A stretch of 64,000 nt of DNA from Turnera subulata (taxonomy: Eukaryota > Streptophyta > Magnoliopsida > Malpighiales > Passifloraceae): the NCBI GenBank assembly GCA_028386065.3, contig JAKUCV010004428.1:1-64000 (forward strand). The letters run 5' to 3'. The stretch's first letter is position 1; each line of letters opens with the position of its first letter. Shown here piece after piece: positions 11,160 to 24,013 of the stretch. Under the pieces are notes generated by a model. The model saw nothing but the letters and a program-made list of their open reading frames with translations. It was not told where the DNA came from and did not search any database. A program made the translations under genes and the position numbers.

Positions 11160-14006
11160 TGTAACAGCCCGGGTAATTTTTACGTTTTTACTAGTAACGT
11201 AAAAATTTATTTTACAGTTATTTACCATTAAAATTAATCTTGGGAAATTAATTTATGGTAATTCGTGCATCGGATTTCGAAACCGAGCCTTGTCCCACGC
11301 TCGGATTTTTCTGCGAATTTTTCGGACCAAGTTGGAATTTTTCGGGTCCAGGAATCTTCAGAAAAGTCGAGATTAACCCCGAATTATCGGGCCAGGAATT
11401 AAGTCAAGGGGGTACATTAGTTATTTTCTGGTCCGGGCAGAACCCGCCTCACATGCTGCACAGTGTGGAGACTGCAGCCGCCATTCACTGTGAGCATGTG
11501 AATGACCAGTAATCTGCCCGTGCTTCACCAGTTGCATGACCTTGATCTGTGTTTTTCTTCTGCCATTGCATACCACACCATCATCTGCACCTCTTCTCCT
11601 CTGTAAACCCTCCGCCACCAATCTTCCTCTGCAACTCAGCCTGCAAAAGAGAAAAAAAAAACCCAAACGACACAAAGACACATACACCACCAGTACCAAA
11701 CTCACCGTTTCACACACCCCTCACCCACTACTTTCTTTTCTTTTCTTTTCTTTCTTTTCTTTTCCTTCCTACCTCCACCGTGAACCCCTCACTGCCGACC
11801 ACAACCACCGGCCAAACCACCGCGACCACACGCAGCCGCCACCACCGAGACCACCTCTCCTCCGTCGCGAGACGCAGCTGCAGTTGCACAGCCCGTCAAC
11901 CGCAGCATCACGATGACCCCCGAGCCACCGCCGGACCCGTCTCTTCTTGCACGCACCGCGACCGCCGACGCCTCCTCCTGCCTGCCTGTGCCTCACGCCG
12001 CCGTCGCCTCACCGATCCGAGCAGCTCCGTCCCGTCGCGCCGCCTCCTCGTCGACTGCAAGGTGAGCAGCCCACGGTTTGAAGACGACCCGGTAGTTCTT
12101 TGGCGGGTCTGACCCGAACGATCCGGGTCGCGGGCTGGATATGGTTGGGTTTTGACCCGGGTTGAAGTTTGGGTTTTGGGGTATGGGCTTCGGGCTGGTG
12201 GGCTTGGGTGTAGTTGGGCCAGCTGCATAGGCCTGTACCTAGACTCCTCTTGGGGTTGGGTTGGGTCTATGCAGTGACCTGGGCTGCACTATTTGGCCCA
12301 GTCAGGAAAATAAAAAAAAAAGAAAGAATAAAATCTGGAAAAAGAAATAAATGGAGGAAAAATAATAACAAGGTCTATAATTTTGGGAAATAAATTTAGG
12401 AAAAGATAGTATTGGAAATAATATTTTGGAAATCCTGGGGAATAATATTATGGAAGAAAATATATAATAATAGTAATTAATAATTTTGGGAAGTACATAT
12501 TTATGGAAATAAATATGGAAAGGGTATTATCAAAGCAGGTATTGTACCGGAATAATATCCGGGTATAGGTATAAGTATAGTATTATTTTTTTTTACACCT
12601 AAAAATAAATGGTGAATTATGACGATAATAGAAAATAACCCGGGAAAGTAACCGAGACGAGTCAGTATTTATTTTCCGGTATATAGTAGTAGCATGACAT
12701 TGCATATCACTTATGTGTGCATATTATTTGTTTGATATAGGAGTTGATAACGAGCAGATACGTGAGGAACCGGACTTGGAGTCTGTGGGGCATTTCCAAA
12801 CTTGCTAGTCGGCTAAGGTGAGGATGGATAAACTTGGATATGTGCCTGTAATACTGTGTTTGATTTTGTTGCTTGATTGGACTGCTGAATCAATTATTGG
12901 CGGTTACATGATTGTTATGGTAATTGTTGATGATTATTGTTTGCTATTTAATTACTGTGGATATTGTCGTGATGTTGCCGGATTGTGTTGTTAGATTATG
13001 GTGTTGTGAGTAACCATTGAGCTGTTATTGTGAGTAATTAGTGATATGAGATTGTTGGCTGGTTGAGCCTGAGGATTAGTCTGAGATAATATAAAGTTGA
13101 ATAATTGATGATAAAGTAATGGAATTGGAATTGAATTTGAGATGATGATATAATTGTCACATGGAAAGTAGTGGTACGACTAGATGGTTAGAGACTAGTA
13201 CTGTGTTGTCATGGCCGGCTTGGTTGGTTGTTGGGATGATGATCCCGGATGATGTTATTGGGAAGTTGATCCCGGATTTGTGATATTGGGATGTTGATCC
13301 CGGATTTGTTGATATTGGGATGTTGATCCCGGAGTGTTGGTATTGGGATGTTGATCCCGGATTGTGATTTGGCCTGGCATCCAGAATTAGTTAATAACCA
13401 GGTACGACCCTAGCTTGTCCAGTGACGGGGCCCGGAGGATAAAATTGGTAATAAAAATAATAAGCATTCTTTTGGTCTTGACTTAGTTTTGTATTAGTAC
13501 GACTCTTCTGTTGTGTTGTTTGTTGGATTCTTCTGTTGTGTTGATTGTGTTATTTCGAAAGTATTACGGTTGATTATATATCTTTGTTTATCCTTCGTCG
13601 GTGAGCTCTTCGGACTCACCCCTCTCCTGCGGGGTTTCATCCCGTAGGTTTGGTTGCTTCGTAGTTCAGGTACGATGTACGTTGGCTGCTGCTTTCTTCT
13701 CCACCTGACTCTGGATCCATACCTCCGCTGCATGTGCATTTAAGTCTTCCGCTGCCGTGTCGTATATGTTGCTGTGTTGCTGCTATCCTTTATTGCTATG
13801 GTGATGTCTATTTGGGTTATGCTGCTGTTAATATGAGTGAATTGAATAATAGTCCCCGACTATGGGTGACAACTATAAAACACTGTGTGCTGTTGTATTT
13901 GGATTTTATGTGTAGTATTTTACTACAATGTACTGCCTGAGTTGTTAATAAGAATAGTTTCGGCACGTGTTTACTGTGGATGGTAAATACGGGTCGGGGC
14001 GCTTCA
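11160..14006 (+). repeat. 5' LTR of G2 (2847 bp)
   Basis: Begins TGTAACAGCCCGGGTAA and ends GGGTCGGGGCGCTTCA. It contains a pyrimidine run at 11730-11770, a GC-rich pseudo-coding block (11780-12060), a minisatellite of GGGAT-loop-ATCCC hairpins at about 13218-13372 and the conserved double hairpin at 13600-13648. Confidence 0.93.
13218..13372 (+). repeat. Minisatellite of ~28-bp units in the G2 LTR
   Basis: Five to six imperfect units of the form TTGGGATGTTGATCCCGGAT with a variable GTG/GTTG spacer. Each unit is itself a hairpin (GGGAT, loop GTTG, ATCCC). The same array is present in the 3' LTR at about 20853-20996. Confidence 0.8.
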
Positions 14007-14008
14007 GT

Positions 14009-14024
14009 TTGGTAGCGGAGCAGG
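14009..14024 (+). other. Primer-binding site of G2
   Basis: TTGGTAGCGGAGCAGG starts 3 nt after the LTR end. It differs at three positions from the usual plant initiator-Met site TGGTATCAGAGC. Confidence 0.65.
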
Positions 14025-14133
14025 CAGTAGGTCATTAGGAACATAACTATGGTTGTATGATTGTTTGTTTGTGCATGAGATTTGTCACGACATGATATGA
14101 CATGCATTCATATACATTCTCATATAGGTACGA

Positions 14134-15121
14134 ATGGATCCGGTTAGAGGGAATCAGCATGCTGGCGGTCACCTAGGTGACGATCAGGTATCGGTGGATC
14201 AACCGCAGCAAGTTGCGGGAGGTCCAGAACACCCTCCGAATATTCCTTTAGGAGACCCTACGCAGATGCTGAACATGGTAACTCAGATACTGCGAAGGCA
14301 AGAAGCCAAGGATGCACGTATTGATGCTATGGGAGCCCGGGAATAGGAAAATCAGGGGCCAGTTGAGGATCCAGTATATATGAAGCTGGAGAAGCTTGGG
14401 CCAGAGATCTTCACCGGTGTCACTACACCACAGGATGCTGATCGATGGCTCAGACAGATAAACAGGGTTATGCTGAAGCTGACATGCAGGGATGACAGGT
14501 GGGCCAGATATGACGCTGCCATGTTCCGAGGAGATGCTGTTGATCGGTGGGAGTTTACTACCAGGGACATGCCGACACCTATCACTATGCCGTAGAACTA
14601 GTTCATGGAGATGATCCGAAGGAAGTTTTTTTCTGAGGCATACCAGGATCAGCTGAGACGAGAATTTTTGGGACTGCAATAGGGACCAGATCAGACGGTC
14701 AATGATTATGAAATCAAGTTCAACCGCTGTCCTTCTATGCCAGTGAGTTTGTGGCTACTTCGGAGGCCCAATGTAAACATTTCTGGGATGGTCTTCGATT
14801 TGGCATTCAGACAGTTATGGGGTGCAAGGTCTACGAGACTTACCAGGACATGCTAACAGATGCCCTGAGAGCTGAGATTATTTGGCTAGGTAATGAGAGG
14901 GAGCAACAGGAGATCTGCAAAAGAAATGCCGCACAGAGTTCTGAGGGATAGAACAAGAGGTTCCAGACACCAGCGGACCGGTCAGGATATGGACAGAGCC
15001 GGTTCATATCAAGGAGTCAGGGACGTGGATGGAACAACAACTACAATAACCGAGGCAGTTCTTGGACTCAGACTGGAGGGACTTCATCTTGGAATGCCGT
15101 CCGTGACCTCCTCTGTCTCAG
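14134..15121 (+). pseudogene. gag: gag of G2
   Basis: Starts MDPVRGNQ at 14134. The frame continues through in-frame TAG stops at 14344, 14593 and 14599 and another in CAATAGGGACC near 14680. Recognisable gag motifs follow in order: FTGVTTPQDADRWL, a Trp-rich central helix region, and KFFSEAYQDQLRREF. A frameshift brings in the stretch at 14751-14951. The CCHC zinc knuckle ([14 protein letters not shown] at 15124) has lost its last Cys (Ser instead). Several stops fit C-to-T change at CAG or TGG codons. Confidence 0.8.
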
Positions 15122-18100
15122 GTGAGGTGTTATGAGTGTAACAAAGTTGGGCACTACCGATATGCTTCTCCCAAGTTGGGAAGATCTGGAGGTTCGGCAC
15201 CTATTCAGACGGTGCAAGCTTTAGTTGCTAGTGTTCCTAGTGGTTCTGGAGTTGGCCGAGGTCGAGGACGCGGAGCTGTTCCTGCTAGGACCCAGTCAGC
15301 CATGAACCAGAGTACAGCAGTGCCGAGAGCATTTATGATCACCGCTGATGAGGATCCAGAGAATGCTGACGTCATAGCAGGTACCTTTACAGTTTTTGGT
15401 AGTACTGCTTATACTTTGATAGACCCTGGTGCTACGCATTCGTTTATTGCGCAAAGCTTTGCAATACTATATAATTGTACGAGAGAGAGTTTAGCTTGTC
15501 CGATGAGGGTTAGGTTACCTGCGAGTATAGTGGTCAGATTAACCCATGTGTGTAGAGATGTTTCGCTTTCATACGATAGCGAGGTTTTCTTTGCACGGTT
15601 GATTGTGATGAACATAGGAGGTTTTGACATCATCTTGGGGATGGATTGGTTGTCCAAGTACAGTGCTATGGTGAACTGTCGAACCAAGGAAGTGTTGTTG
15701 ACATCCGATGGTGAACATAAGATTTTGTTGACAGGTATTGGGAGAGCTGCTACTACATGTAGTATCTCTGCTAATCAGGATGTTGGGATGAAGCCGTTGG
15801 ATCCAGATGCTTTGCTGACCCATGTCAAGGGAGAAGAAGTTCAGACTCCGGTTTTAGGGGACATCATAGTTGTGAGGGAGTTTCCAGATGTGTTTCTAGA
15901 GGATTTTCCAGGATTGCCACCTGACAGGGAAGTTGAGTACACCATCGATTTGATGCCAGGAGTGACGGCTATCTCGATGGCACCATATCGGATGGCACCG
16001 ACAGAACTCCAGGAGTTGAAGAAGCAGTTGGATGAGCTGCTCGAGAAGGGTTTCATCAGACCTAGTACATCACCTTGGGGATCACCAGTCCTCTTTGTGA
16101 AGAAGAAGGATGACAGTTTGCGGATGTGTGTGGACTACCGACAGCTGAACAAGGTGACAGTGAAGAACAAGTACCAGCTTCCCAGAATTGATGACCTTTT
16201 TTATCAGCTACAAGGAGCTACTGCATTTTCTAAGATTGATCTACGATCTAGCTATCATCAGGTCAAGATTGCAGAGAAGGACATACCGAAGACGGCCTTC
16301 CGTACTCGGTATGGACATTTTGAGTTCACAGTGGTTCCTTTCGGTTTGACCAATGCACCTGCAGCTTTCATGTGCTTGATGCACTTGGTCTTGAATGAAT
16401 TCTTGGACAAGTTTGTGGTAGTCTTCATCGACGACATTCTGATATACTCCAAGAGCAGGGAAGAACATGAGGAGCACCTGAGGGTAGTGCTACAGAGGTT
16501 GCAAGAGAAGGAGTTGTATGCTAAGTTCAGTAAGTGCGAGTTCTGGCTTGAGGAAGTTGCATTCCTTGGATATGTTGTATCCGGAGATGGGATTAAGGTT
16601 GACCCTGCTAAAGTGAAAGCTGTTCTAGAGTGGGAGCTGCCCAAGACGGTACTTGAAGTCAGAAGTTTTCTTGGCCTTCAAGATATTACCGGAGATTCAT
16701 TGAGGGTTTCTCCTTGATAGCCAGTCCCATGACCAAGCTATTGAGGAAAGATCAAGCCTTTGTATGGAGTGATGCCTGCCAGAAGAGTTTTGATGAACTG
16801 AAGAAGAAGTTGACATCAGCACCATTTTTGACAGTACCTAAGCCAGGAGTCGAGTACGTGTTGTTTTGTGATGCTTCAGGTCTTGGATGGGAGCAGTTCT
16901 GATGCAAGAGGGCCGAGTGATTGCCTATGCTTCGAGATAGTTGAGGCCACATGAGAAGAACTACCCGACACATGATCTGAAGATGGCCGCAGTGATCCTT
17001 GCCTTGAAGATTTGGCGACATTATCTGTTCGGTGAGAGATGCCGGATCTTCACAGATCATAAGAGTCTCAAGTACATCATGACTCAGAAGGAACTTAACC
17101 TGCGACAACGACGTTGGGTTGAGTTGCTGAATGATTATGACTGTACGATTGAGTATCACCCTGGTAAAGCTAATGTGGTAGTAGATGCTTTGAGCCGGAG
17201 ACAGCCAGAAGATGCTTCCACAACCTACTCGATGTCCTCACTCATCGAGTTAAGGAAGATGGGAGTTGATTTGTCAGTGGATGAGACAGGAGTTTTGTTG
17301 ACACATATTGAAGTCAAGTCTAACCTGAGAGGCTGGATTGTGGAACTACAAGATGGAGATCCCGACTTGATCAAGCTGAAGGAAGCAGTCCGTAGTGGGA
17401 AAGAAGACAAGTTTCGTATAGCTGAGGATAGTGCATTGATGCTGGGGAAATGTTTATGTGTACCCAGTGTTGGTGACCTACGCAGTCAGTTCTTGGAAGA
17501 ACGACATATGACGTCTTATGCTATGCATCCCGGAAGCACCAAGATGTACCAGAATTTGAGGAGTCATTTCTGGTGGTCACGTATGAAGAAGGATGTAGCC
17601 GAGTATGTGGCTAAGTGTATCACTTGTCAGCAAGTGAAAGCTGAGCATCAGGCTCCAGCAGGGAAGAAGAGATCTTTGTCAGTGCCAGAGTGGAAGTTGG
17701 AGATGATCACTATAGATTTTGTGGTTGGATTACCGTTGACCCGGAGACAGCATGATGCCATCTGGGTTATCGTTGATCGACTTACAAAATCAGCTCATTT
17801 TCTCCCCATCCGATAGACAGACACTTTGGATAAGTTGGCGAAACAGTATGTTGCAGAGATTGTGAGACTACATGGGATTCCTAAGTCCATAGTCTCAGAC
17901 AGGGATCCGAGATTCACATTACGGTTTTTGAAGAGTCTGCAAGTAGCCTTGGGAACGAAACTGAGTTTCAGTACTGCTTTTCATCTTCAGACCGACGGAC
18001 AGTCAAAGAGGACTATTCAGACGCTGGAGGACATGTTAAGGGCTTGTGCTCTTAATTTTAGTAGGAGTTGGGATCAGTATTTGTCTTTAGCAGAGTTTGC

Positions 18101-18761
18101 CTACAACAATAGTTTTCATTCCAGCATTGGCATGCCACCGTTTGAGGCTCTTTACGGAAGGAAATGCCGAAGTCTAGTATGTTGGGATGAAGAAGGTCTC
18201 CGTTTGATTGTGGGTCCAGATTTGGTTAAGCAGACATTAGACAAGATTCAGGTAGTTAAGCAGAGTATGAGAGCAGCACAGGACCGACAGAAGAGTTATG
18301 CTGATAAGCATTGCCGTGAGATGGAGTACCAAGTGGGAGAGAAAGTCTTCCTCCGAGTTGCACCATGGAAGGGTGTTATCAGGTTCGGGAAAAGAGGGAA
18401 GCTGAGTCCCAGGTACATCGGAGCATATAAGATTGTGGAAAGGGTTGGACCCTTGGCGTACAGACTATCCTTACCAGAGGAGTTGTCACGGATTCATGAT
18501 ATGTTTCATGTTTCCACGTTGAGGAGGTATAGATCTGATCCGAGTCATGTGGTTACTACAACAGATGTTGAGGTCGCAGAGGATCTTACGTATACAGAAT
18601 TGCCGGAGCAGATCCTTGCCCGAGAGGTCAGACAGTTGAGGAACCGAGTTATTCCTATGATAAAGGTCAAGTGGAGCAAGCACTCTGCGAACGAGTCCAC
18701 GTGGGAAGTTGAGGAGCACATGCGTTCTCAGTATCCGCACCTGTTTACAACACCAGAGTGA
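15122..18761 (+). pseudogene. pol: pol of G2: protease, RT, RNase H, integrase, chromodomain-like tail
   Basis: Protease near 15410-15480 has DPG-ATHSFI in place of the usual DSG. RT follows at about 15900-16680 ([41 protein letters not shown] intact). A frameshift occurs at about 16680 within the usual FLGL-YYRRF region. RNase H (VLFCDAS at 16860) is broken by a second shift near 16895 and by a TAG at about 16938. Integrase has the H-H-C-C finger (17510-17640), then the DDE core, interrupted by TAG at 17814. The third catalytic residue is Lys (GQSKRT, normally GQSERT). The end (YTELPEQILARE, IKVKW, ESTWEVEE) is the chromovirus chromodomain-like tail, expected to target heterochromatin. The element cannot move by itself. 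Confidence 0.9.
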
Positions 18762-18783
18762 ATTTTGGGGACGAAATTTTTTT

Positions 18784-18796
18784 AAGGTGGGTAGGC
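18784..18796 (+). other. Polypurine-tract context of G2
   Basis: AAGGTGGGTAGGC directly before the 3' LTR, preceded by GGGGACGAAATT. This arrangement matches G1 at 5018-5030. Confidence 0.7.
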
Positions 18797-21623
18797 TGTA
18801 ACAGCCTGGGTAATTTTTACGTTTTTACTGGTAACGTAAAAATTTATTTTACAGTTATTTACTATTAAAATTAATCTTGAGAAATTAATTTATGGTAATT
18901 CGTGCATCGGATTTCGAAACCGAGCCTTGTCCCACGCTCGGGATTTCTCTGCAGATTTTTCGGACCAAGTTGGAATTTTTCGGGTCCAGGAATTTTCAAA
19001 AAAGTCGAGATTAACCCCGAATTATCCGGCCAGGAATTAAGTCAAGGGGGTACATTAGTTATTTTTTGGTCCGGGCAGAACCCGCCTCACATGCTGCACA
19101 GTGTGGAGGCTGCAGCCGCCATTCACTGTGAGCATGTGAATGACCAGTAATCTGCCCGTGCTTCACCAGTTGCATGACCTTGATCTGTTTTTTTCTTCTG
19201 CCATTGCATACCACACCATCATCTGCACCTCTTCTCCTCTGTAAACCCTCTGTCACCAATCTTCCTCTGCAACTCAGCCTGCAAAAGAGAAAAAAAAAAA
19301 CCAAACGACACAAAGACACATACACCACCAGCACCAAACTAACCGTTTCACACAACCCTCACCCACTTCTTTCTTTTCTTTTTTTTTTTCTTTTCTTTTC
19401 CTTCCTACCTCCACCGTGAACCCCTCACTGCCGACCACAACCACCAGCCAAACCACCGCGACCACACGCAACCGCCACCACTGAGACCACCTCTCCTTCT
19501 CCTTCCCCTCTCCTCCGTCGCGAGCCGCAGCTGCAGTTGCACCGCCCGTCAACCGCAGCGTCACGACGACCCCCGAGCCGCCGCCGGACCCGTCTCCTCT
19601 TGCACGCATTGTGACCGCCGACGCCTCCTCCTGCCCGCCTGTGCCTCACCGATCCGAGCCGCTCCGTCTCGTCGCGCCGCCTCCTCGTCGACTGCAAGGT
19701 GAGCAGCCCATGGGTTGAAGACGACCCGGTAGTTCTGTGGCGGGTCTGACCCGAACAATCCGGGTCGCGGGCTGGATATGGTTGGGTTTTGATCCGGGTT
19801 GAAGTTTGGGTTTTGGGGTATGGGCTTCGGGCTGGTGGGCTTGGGTGTAGTTGGGCCAGCTGCATAGGCCTGTACCTAGACTCCTCTTGGGGTTGGGTTA
19901 GGTCTATGCAGTGACCTGGGCAACACTATTTGGCCCAGTCCGGAAAATAAAAAAAAAGAATAAAATCTGGAAAAAGAAATAAATGGAGGAAAAATAATAA
20001 CAAGGTCTATAATTTTGGGAAATAAATTTAGGAGAAGATAGTATTGAAAATAATATTTTGGAAATCCTGGGGAATAATATTATGGAAGAAAATATATAAT
20101 AATAGTAATTAATAATTTTGGGAAGTACATATTTATGGAAATAAATATGGAAAGGGTATTATCAAAGCAGGTATTGTACCGGAATAATATCCGGGTATAG
20201 GTATAAATATAGTATTATTTTTTTGACACCTAGAAATAAATGGTGAATTATGACGATAATAGAAAATAACCCGGGGAAGTAACCGAGACGAGTCAGTATT
20301 TATTTTCCGGTATACAGTTGTAGCATGACATTGCATATCACTTATGTGTGCATATTATTTGTTTGATATAGGTGTTGATAACGAGCAGATACCTGAGGAA
20401 CCGGACTTGGAGTCTGTGGGGCATTTCCAAACTTGATAGTCGGCTAAGGTGAGGATGGATAAACTTGGATATGTGCCTGTAATACTGTGTTTGATTTTGT
20501 TGATTGATTGGACTGTTGAATCGATTATTGGCTGTTACATGATTGTTATGGTAATTGTTGATGATTAGTGTTTGCTATTTAATTGATGTGGATATTGCCA
20601 TGATGTTGCTGGATTGTGTTGTTGGATTATGGTATTGTGAGTAACCATTGAGCTGTTATTGTGAGTAATTAGTGATATGAGATTGTTGGCTGGTTGAGCC
20701 TGAGGATTAGTCTGAGATAATAAAAAGTTGAATAATTGATGATAGAGTAATGGAATTGGAATTGAATTTGAGATGATGATATAATTGTCACGTGGAAAGT
20801 AGTGGTACGACTAGATGGTTAGAGACTAGTACTGTGTTGTCATGGCCGGTTTGGTTGGTTGTTGAGGATGATGATCCCGGATGATGTTATTGGGATGTTG
20901 ATCCCGGATTTGTGATATTGGGATGTTGATCCCGGATTTGTTGATATTGGGATTTTGATCCCGGAGTGTTGGTATTGGGATGTTGATCCCGGATTGTGAT
21001 TTGGCCTGGCATCCAGAATTAGTTAATAACCAGGTACGACCCTAGCTTGTCCAGTGACGGGGCCCGAAAGATAAAATTGGTAATAAAAATAATAAGCATT
21101 CTTTTGGTCTTGGCTTAGTTTTCTATTAATAAGACTCTTCTGTTGTGTTGTTTGTGTTGGATTCTTCTGTTGTGTTGGTTGTGTTATTTCGAAAGTATTA
21201 CGGTTGATTATATATCTCTGTTTATTCTTGGTCGGTGAGCTCTTCGGACTCACCCCTCTCCTGCGGGGTTTCATCCCGTAGGTCTGGTTGCTTCGTAGTT
21301 CAGGTACGATGTACGTTGGCTGCTGCTTTCTTCTCCACCTGACTCCGGATCCATACCTCTGCTGCATGTGCATTTAAGTCTTCTGCTGTTGTGTTGCTGC
21401 TATCCTTTATTGCTATGATGATGTCTATTTGGGTTATGTTGCTGTTAATATGAGTGAATTGAATAATGGTCTCCGAGTATGGGTGACAACTGTAAAACAC
21501 GGTGTGCTGTTGTATTTGGATTTTATGTGTAGTATTTTACTGCAATGTACTACCTGAGCTGTTAATAAGAATAGTTTCGGCACGCGTTTACTATGGATGG
21601 TAAATACGGGTCGGGGCGCTTCA
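18797..21623 (+). repeat. 3' LTR of G2 (2827 bp)
   Basis: Same architecture as 11160-14006, with the minisatellite at about 20853-20996 and the double hairpin at 21234-21282. It is followed by the TATAT duplication. Confidence 0.93.
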
Positions 21624-21628
21624 TATAT

Positions 21629-22335
21629 AGTATATAGATATAAATAGATATAGATATAGATTGTATCCTCTTTCCAACCGGATGGTTCCAAAAACTGTTT
21701 CTCATGTCGACGAACATTTTATTTGTGACACTGATCCATCCAAGTGTGAACCTGAATGCAATTGTGCCAATGAGTTTTATGACTCGGTTGAGGATTACAC
21801 ACTTCCTCCATCAAAGCCAAGAAGACACACACATGTCAGGAACAATCCCTGCTGGATCAAATGGTCCATTTGAATTCCCTGACCATAAGTCCTCACCTGG
21901 AGGACCGTGGTTTACCTTTGATGACATCCCTAAAGCAAAATGGAGACGTAGACTCCAGGAGTAAAATTGCATGTCAATCATTATTATGGCGTTTCGTCTT
22001 AATAAAATAAGAGTAATGTTAATTAGTAGGAGTATCTCTACATATTTCCTTGATTATAATAAGAACTAAAAATATCATTCATTCCTCGTAATAAAATAAA
22101 AGTAAAGTATTAATGTATATTTTATATTATTATTAATATAAGTATAGTTATTTTTATTTTCATCTGTTGTTTGAGTTAGTTCTTTTATATATAGTACACA
22201 GAAACTACATGTCAATCATTATTGTATCACATGTCGTTTCAATTAAATAAGAGTAAGATATTAATTTTTATTATTATTATTAAATAGGGTTATTTCTGTA
22301 TTTTTGGTTGCTTCGTGTTTCGCTGCGTTCGTACT
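21629..22335 (+). repeat. Third ~665-bp tandem unit, right of G2
   Basis: Continues the array interrupted by G2. It carries the same fragment (ATG at 21835 opens a frame with GPFEFPDHKSSPGGPWFTF and ends in a TAA at 21962) and the same AT-rich tail. Confidence 0.65.
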
Positions 22336-22850
22336 TTTATATATAGTATAGATAGATAAATATAGACATAGATTGTAAATGTAATTGCAATCGTATTACA
22401 GTATTGTGCTTTTGTTGCGCAGATGAAGACACGGCAGAAAAAATAATATATGGTGATTTAATTAATGAAAGGTAATTTAGTAGTTTCGCAAGTTTCACTA
22501 TTTTAGTGTTTTTCTGTCTTCATGCTTTTATAGATAGTATTTTATTATTATTATTAAATATGGTTATTTCTTATTTTTGGTTGTTGTTTCGCGTTTCGCT
22601 ACGTTAGTGCTTTTAGATATAGTATAAATATAGATAGATAAATATAGATATAGATATAGATATAGATTGTAATTGTAATTGTAATTGTAATTATATTACA
22701 GTATTGTGCTTTTGTTGCGCAGAGGAAGAGGGGCAAGAAAAATAATGTATAGTGATTTAATTAATGAAGGATATTTTAGTAGTTTCGCATGTTTTACTGT
22801 TTTGGTGTTTTTCTCTCTTCATGCTTTTATAGATAGTATAGATAATAACT
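22336..22850 (+). repeat. Two diverged ~240-bp tandem units
   Basis: The block ATAGATAGATAAATATAGA, then TTACAGTATTGTGCTTTTGTTGCGC, then TTTAGTAGTTTCGCA occurs at about 22340-22540 and again at about 22620-22840. A run of GTAATT/ATAGAT microsatellite lies in the second. Non-coding. Confidence 0.6.
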
Positions 22851-24013
22851 ATGGTGAAGAGAAATAAAAAAACAGTTGAATTGTCAACCAAAACTACCAA
22901 CAAGAACAATGACTACAAAAAAGAATAATAACGGAAAAGAAAAATCACAAGAATTCATGACCAATGTGCTTGTAGTTTATTATAAACAAGAACTATGAAG
23001 AAAAAAAAAAACAATAAAATAGTCAACAAAAATTACCAATAAGAGAAAGATTATGAAAAAGAATAATAATAGAAAATAATAATATAACTTAACAATCCTC
23101 TTCATTGTTAATATAATTTAATAATAAAATATTATATAATTTAAAATATCAATACCAAATAACATTAATAATAATTGAATCATAAATTCCCATTCTAATA
23201 TAAAAACTAATTTCTGAATAATGCGTTGGTCTAGATCATGAAAAAAACTCTTTGTGTACGTTATATATAAGTTTTTCTTAAGATAATGGTTAATATATAA
23301 GCGTTTATTTTTATTTTCTCAACAACTACCTAAAATTATGAAAAACAATAATTATTAAAAATAATAGAACTATGAAGAAGAATACTCAAAATGTGAGTGA
23401 AAAATATGAATAAAAATAGAGTTTACTAAAAAGAATAATCATGAAGAAGAATATATATTTTTTTTATGCTAATGAAGAAGAGTAATTTTTTTTGAAGCTA
23501 ATGAAGAAGAATAATTGCAAGAGCTCATGACAGATGTGTTTATGATGATTAATATTACCTGTTGGAAATAATAGAATTATGAAGAAGAACACCCGTAAAG
23601 TCAGTGAAAACCATGAACAAAAATAATGTTTACCAAAAAAGAATAATCATGAAGAAGAAGAATCGCTAGAGCTCATGACAGATGTGCTTGTAATTTATTA
23701 TATCAAGAAGAACTGTGGAGAATAAGAGTCGTGTAGTCAACGAAAACTACGAACAAAAACAATGACTATAAAAAAAATAATAATAATAGAAAAAAGTATC
23801 ATAGGAATTCATGATTGATGTTTTTGTAGTTTGTTGTCAACAACAGATATGAAGACGAAAAAATTGAAGTACAATCGAATAGTTAAATTACCAAACAGAA
23901 GGACCACGAAAATGAATACTATACCACGTGCATCGCAATACTCTTATATATAAATTCTTCTTAAAATAATAATTAATATTATACTCCTTGATTTTAAAAA
24001 ATATAATACTATA
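22851..24013 (+). repeat. AT-rich degenerate repeats, probable Helitron body
   Basis: Same recurring phrases as 8050-9232 (CAACAAGAAC, CATGACAGATGTG, TTGTAATTTATTAT). The last part repeats CTATACCACGTGCATCGCA at about 23926 and 24006, so the 3' end was partly duplicated. No gene is seen. Confidence 0.5.

Larger units (their letters stand above)
11160..21623 (+). mobile_element. Gypsy element G2, Tekay/Del-like chromovirus, complete but inactive
   Basis: 10,464 bp: 5' LTR 11160-14006, primer-binding site, gag, pol (protease, RT, RNase H, integrase, chromodomain-like tail), polypurine tract, 3' LTR 18797-21623, with a perfect 5-bp TSD. In the first ~210 aligned LTR bases I count about ten differences, mostly transitions, so the insertion is moderately old. 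Coding is broken by many TAG stops, frameshifts and loss of active-site residues. It split the 665-bp tandem array. Confidence 0.93.

Noticed and set aside
11549..12112. 187-codon plus-strand ORF and overlapping minus-strand ORFs in GC-rich LTR DNA
   Set aside because: Low-complexity Pro/Arg/Ser, inside an LTR, open on both strands because of GC content, and not collinear between the two LTR copies.
13218..13372. CRISPR array
   Set aside because: Direct repeats without unique spacers, in a plant LTR.
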